Shown here: in pieces, positions 61,637 through 64,000 of the stretch | How positions within the stretch are numbered: the stretch's first letter is position 1 | Layout: the number at the start of each line of letters is the position of its first letter | Assembly: GCA_963678705.1 (NCBI GenBank) | Contig: OY783215.1 | Location: 14,055,740-14,119,739, forward strand | Source of the DNA: Panorpa germanica | Taxonomy: Eukaryota; Arthropoda; Insecta; Mecoptera; Panorpidae | DNA length: 64,000 nucleotides | Reading direction: 5' to 3' | The notes under the pieces: generated by a model | Told to the model about the DNA's origin: nothing | The model's database searches: none | The model's input: only the letters and a program-made list of their open reading frames with translations | Program-made: the position numbers and the translations under genes

Positions 61637-61754
61637 GGCCACCAAGGTTCAACAGGTCCGCAGGGCGTAAAGGGAGAGCAGGGTGGTCCAGGGAGAGATG
61701 GTCTTCCTGGATTACCTGGAAGCACAGGACAGAATGGAGATAAGGGTGAGAAAG
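61637..61754 (+). CDS. Mp: Collagen XV/XVIII exon 8: helix continues
   Basis: 118 nt, phase 0 in and 1 out, ATACAG to GTAAGT, 39 residues plus the first base of a glycine codon: GHQGSTGPQGVKGEQGGPGR to GSTGQNGDKGEK. All triplets are Gly-X-Y without interruption. The split glycine codon shows the helix goes on in the next exon, which I do not find before 64000. The antisense frame over it (61812-61426) is a shadow. Confidence 0.93.
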
Positions 61755-62271
61755 GTAAGTTGTATCGAAAACTTGATAACAGATAAAATACACCAGTTCC
61801 TATTACCCACAATGCTGGTTAAGGGGTAAAACTTGGAAGTGTATCTAGTTGAGCTAGGGGCTCTGCAGTATTATGTTACTAATAGCTTGATCTACATTTT
61901 GTAGAATGTCAGGCCTTGTATATATAAAGTCCTATAGCAGTGACGGCCAGATCGGTTTGCAAATTTATATTGGGTTTCATTGGTTAAACTTATGCCATTG
62001 AAGCGTTAAATTGAACAATAATTAGCGCTGCCATCTGTAACTTCGTAAATCAGTAAATATGTTTTCTGCGCCCCAAATTTTTGCAGAACGGGTTCATTAG
62101 AATTAGCCCTCCACCTTCAATGAGTGGAAATGCTACTGTTGTTGTTGATAGGCTGCTATTTTTACAATTTTTGCGCTAAACACTAAACATGGATGTAATT
62201 TTACATCCAGTGTATAATCCAGTTGTATTAATTTTAAAAACATATATAGTGTCATAGAATTGTTTAACCGA

Positions 62272-62345
62272 TTCAGACAAAAATTCATTTTAATACGCAT
62301 TTGTCTATTAAATTTGTATTAAAATTAAAAGCATTTTTAACAGTG
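62272..62345 (+). repeat. Short dispersed repeat, copy 3
   Basis: Best matched to 58899-58991 and, inverted, to 26379-26445. Confidence 0.6.
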
Positions 62346-62906
62346 GAAACACATAACTGTGTTTCGCAGATGTATATATAAAATATTTCCATTTCTTTAA
62401 TATTATTCTCTTGAATTTTTTCTTTAATTACTAAACTATAATTCCACTGAGATTTCATCACGAAACTTTTCATAATGATAGTAAAACTTATAAGTTCTAA
62501 GATACATAATTGTTTTTCTAAACTTGAAAAAATTCAAGGCCAGCAGATTTAGGCCATTACAGCATAACTGGGAAACGTATAAAATTCCAGATGATAGTTA
62601 ATAGCTTTCCGCAGCCCTCTATCTACTTTCTGTCTTCAATAATTATCATTTTTTAAATTGAGTGTCAAGAGAAGCTTAAAAACTACTCTACACTAACTAA
62701 AAATATAAATGTTTGAATTTTTACTACTTCTGATGATATCTACTTCAAGTGAACCAAATATGAAAATCCAAAAAAAAAATTGTTTATCGCTGCTCTAGTA
62801 GATTCAATATGGATAAGTATATCTATGTAACTATTGTGTGTGTGTGTGTACAGAAATAAACGAAACTATGTCAAGTTATTTGATACAGACTCGCATCACA
62901 TTAGAG

Positions 62907-63093
62907 CAGTGTATCCCAAACTTTAGTAAAAAGACACCGTATGCTCATAAAACATATTCAGTTCTAAATTCAATTACATTTTAATTACAGTTAGTGATAA
63001 TTAGTTTTTTTTTTTATTGTTAATTATTACATTTACAAACTTTTATTACGCACCTGAATCTGATTCGCACCGCTCATAGTTTGAGAACTTCTG
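62907..63093. mobile_element. Probable hAT-like MITE
   Basis: Left CAGTGTATCCCAAACTTT and right, inverted CAGAAGTTCTCAAACTATG share the CAG...CAAACT end pattern common in hAT MITEs. The 8-bp flanks do not match well (4 of 8), so it is old or misjudged. Confidence 0.45.
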
Positions 63094-63513
63094 GTTCATA
63101 GATCGAAGGTGTATTTCACGCAGAAAATGATAAGCCCACCAGTAGATAGCTTAACTTTAGTGACATATGTCGGAATTTAGGTATTGCTTGACAATAAACT
63201 CCTAAATATATGTATGTACAGCGTCATCAATGTCCATTAACTGGCTGGGATGCAAATAACTTTTTGGATCACCTGGGAATTTATTTGGGCACTTGAAGAT
63301 TTTGAAAGTTCCCAACTAAAGACGAAACGTATAGGCACTAGTGCCTAACATATAGAACCTAATACTGCATTTACGAGAGTACGCCGGAAAATCGGCGCCG
63401 GTCCTAAATAATTCCTAATTGCTAGGTCGTTCACACGAGCATTGTTGTACTATTATTTGTAGCAAGTTTTTAAGAAGATAATCAAAAATTTACTTGCAAA
63501 TAATTATTTATAA

Positions 63514-64000
63514 AATGGGCTTTGTCCTCATTTTTTAGTGGTCGATTTTTCAATTTTTGATTGAAATTGATGTTAATAAATGTGTATTGGCGTGTTTATT
63601 TTATTAAATATCTAAATGTTGACGGAGATATAGCAATTAAAAGTTTGAATTGTAGTTTTAGCGCTAGAAATGGTCGGCCATATTTGTATGACGTGAAATG
63701 CATTTTAACGTCAGTTATTTGTTGAGTAGGTCAGTGCTGTGGTAATCTTCTGTAGCTGTTGATAGTCGAATAATCAAGTCAAATCAAAGAATTATAGGTT
63801 TTTATTTAATTTAATCCTGCTAAGGCAGACATAATATTGGAATTTGAGTGTTCCTTGAAATAGCTGTAAATAATATTTGATATTTTGATATATATATTCA
63901 TATAGCAGAGATTTATGAGCTGTAAGGTTGGTAACCTTACACAAGGATTGTGATGTCACATGCATTTGGAATGTGTACAACGTTGAATCCCTTTAATAAT
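63514..64000 (+). mobile_element. MITE with AATGGGCTT ends, cut by window edge
   Basis: Second copy of the element at 47408-48008, same orientation. Near-identical through AATCCCTTTAATAA at the edge, where about 110 bp including the right repeat are missing. It retains about 30 bp (around 63704-63734) deleted in the other copy. Confidence 0.82.

Larger units (their letters stand above)
39284..61754 (+). other. Mp: Collagen XV/XVIII (Multiplexin) gene, internal part; 8 exons
   Basis: Exons at 39284-39358, 41335-41419, 42701-42741, 46491-46604, 50363-50542, 52130-52327, 60647-60811 and 61637-61754 join without a phase conflict into 325 residues. The order is acidic Ser-Gly-rich region, short helix, interruption, 10-residue helix, Cys-bearing interruption, long helix, interruption, long helix. 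Frequent non-helical breaks with glycosaminoglycan sites are the hallmark of multiplexins. Fibrillar collagens have one uninterrupted helix, and insect collagen IV lacks this Ser-Gly acidic region. The product is expected to be a secreted basement-membrane proteoglycan. The N-terminal LamG/TSPN and C-terminal endostatin parts are outside what I can see, so the identification rests on architecture. Confidence 0.85.
61755..64000 (+). other. Collagen intron, open at window end
   Basis: Begins GTAAGT; no phase-compatible Gly-X-Y exon seen before the edge. Contains a short repeat, a GT microsatellite (about 62835-62849), a hAT-like MITE and a partial MITE. Confidence 0.65.

Noticed and set aside
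61426-61812. 128-residue minus-strand frame over exon 8
   Set aside because: Antisense shadow of exon 8 extended into AT-rich intron; no domain.

Overview
The window looks like part of an AT-rich arthropod genome, most likely an insect, with long introns and many DNA-transposon remnants. The order cannot be fixed from sequence alone. The one host gene I can read with confidence is a plus-strand collagen of the XV/XVIII type (Multiplexin in flies). Eight exons lie between 39284 and 61754. All have clean splice sites and mutually compatible phases, and together they encode 325 residues. The gene is open at both ends: the N-terminal LamG/TSPN exons are not visible upstream, and the C-terminal trimerisation/endostatin exons must lie beyond 64000.

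Layout. 1-39283 has no recognisable host exon and is either a very long 5' intron or upstream DNA. It holds a TTAA-flanked MITE (78-693), SINE and LINE scraps (2995-6493), a truncated mariner (11306-11621), hAT-like MITEs, and a nested DNA-transposon block at 17699-21911. It also holds further MITEs, a second mariner relic (30405-30609), three LINE C-terminal scraps (32834-38944) and a composite hAT element (36014-36775). 39284-61754 is the collagen gene, whose introns carry more MITEs, a deleted mariner (53707-54293), a LINE reverse-transcriptase scrap and microsatellites. 61755-64000 is the next collagen intron, ending in a MITE cut by the window edge.

The most striking object is a PIF/Harbinger element at 17883-21502. 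It has perfect 44-bp terminal inverted repeats, a perfect 3-bp target duplication, and two convergent multi-exon genes with no visible break: a Myb/SANT-like DNA-binding protein (282 aa) and a DDE transposase (374 aa). It sits inside an older, unrelated MITE. It looks whole and recently active, and its repeat ends contain an unusual long palindrome plus subterminal repeats that may be protein-binding sites.

In the collagen, each non-helical segment upstream of or between the helices carries Ser-Gly-x-Gly motifs next to acidic residues, as expected of a glycosaminoglycan-bearing collagen. One interruption carries a Cys-x-Cys pair. I saw no LTR element, provirus or Polinton, no tRNA or rRNA gene, and no CRISPR array.
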